Shown piece after piece: positions 63,905 through 64,000 of a DNA stretch of 64,000 nt. The stretch's first letter is position 1. Each line of letters begins with the position of its first letter. The translations under genes and the position numbers were made by a program. The stretch is from contig JABAKD010000027.1 of assembly GCA_012845835.1 (NCBI GenBank), positions 15,038,073-15,102,072 on the forward strand, read 5' to 3'. This DNA is from Undaria pinnatifida (taxonomy: Eukaryota > Sar > Phaeophyceae > Laminariales > Alariaceae). The notes beneath the pieces were generated by a model. It searched no databases. It had not been told where the DNA came from and saw only the letters and a list, made by a program, of their open reading frames with translations.

Positions 63905-64000
63905 CGAGTCAGTGCGAAGAACATCATACTGTATATTAGCCTGTACACCAACGCACCGATCGAGTCAGTGCGAAGAACATCATACTGTATATTAGCCTGT
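63905..64000. repeat. Direct repeat of 40 bp at the window edge
   Basis: CGAGTCAGTGCGAAGAACAT and the bases after it occur at 63905 and 63961 (period 56); the array may continue outside the window. Confidence 0.85.

Overview
The window is eukaryotic nuclear DNA. About half of it is dispersed and tandem repeats, and the coding signal is cut into short exons of about 30-250 nt, bounded by GT(R)AG-type sites and separated by introns averaging about 1.2 kb. Long polypyrimidine acceptors, intron-rich genes, tRNA-derived SINEs, TIR-bearing MITEs and a LINE fragment with a YADD reverse transcriptase motif suit a multicellular stramenopile such as a brown alga. That assignment is inference; no taxonomic marker is present.

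The main result is one very large minus-strand gene, positions 49670 down to 8987 (40.7 kb). I reconstructed it as 32 exons whose reading phases agree from the ATG to the TGA. The model encodes about 1,226 residues and exons make up about 9% of the locus. The protein has a polar N-terminus of about 120 residues, three homologous membrane modules of roughly 280-310 residues (about eight hydrophobic helices each), an acidic linker between modules 1 and 2, a Gly/Ser/Asp-rich linker between modules 2 and 3, and an acidic C-terminus. Each module has a helix with the pattern H-x3-H-A-x2-E and, further on, a YL-x(n)-CL...DC segment. I do not recognise the family. Many introns of this gene carry decayed tandem copies of the neighbouring exon's end together with its splice site. 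In one case the duplication period (180 bp) equals the intron length exactly, as expected if the intron was born by tandem duplication of an AGGT site.

A second gene starts about 0.95 kb from the first, head to head, on the plus strand. It has a long Ser/Ala/Arg-rich first exon (50620-51840) that ends in a coiled-coil start, and a phase-compatible coiled-coil exon after a 9.6-kb intron (61414-61473). That intron holds a LINE fragment, SINEs and other repeats. The intergenic space between the two genes contains a 204-bp direct duplication. A possible third gene (minus strand, exons near 7.4 and 6.7 kb) lies downstream of the large gene and is weakly supported.

Layout: 1-6.6 kb, repeats and unassigned sequence; 6.6-7.5 kb, possible third gene; 7.2-8.95 kb, minisatellites; 8.99-49.67 kb, membrane-protein gene; 49.67-50.6 kb, divergent intergenic region; 50.6-61.5 kb, coiled-coil gene and its large intron with LINE and SINEs; 61.5-64 kb, microsatellites and a SINE at the window edge.
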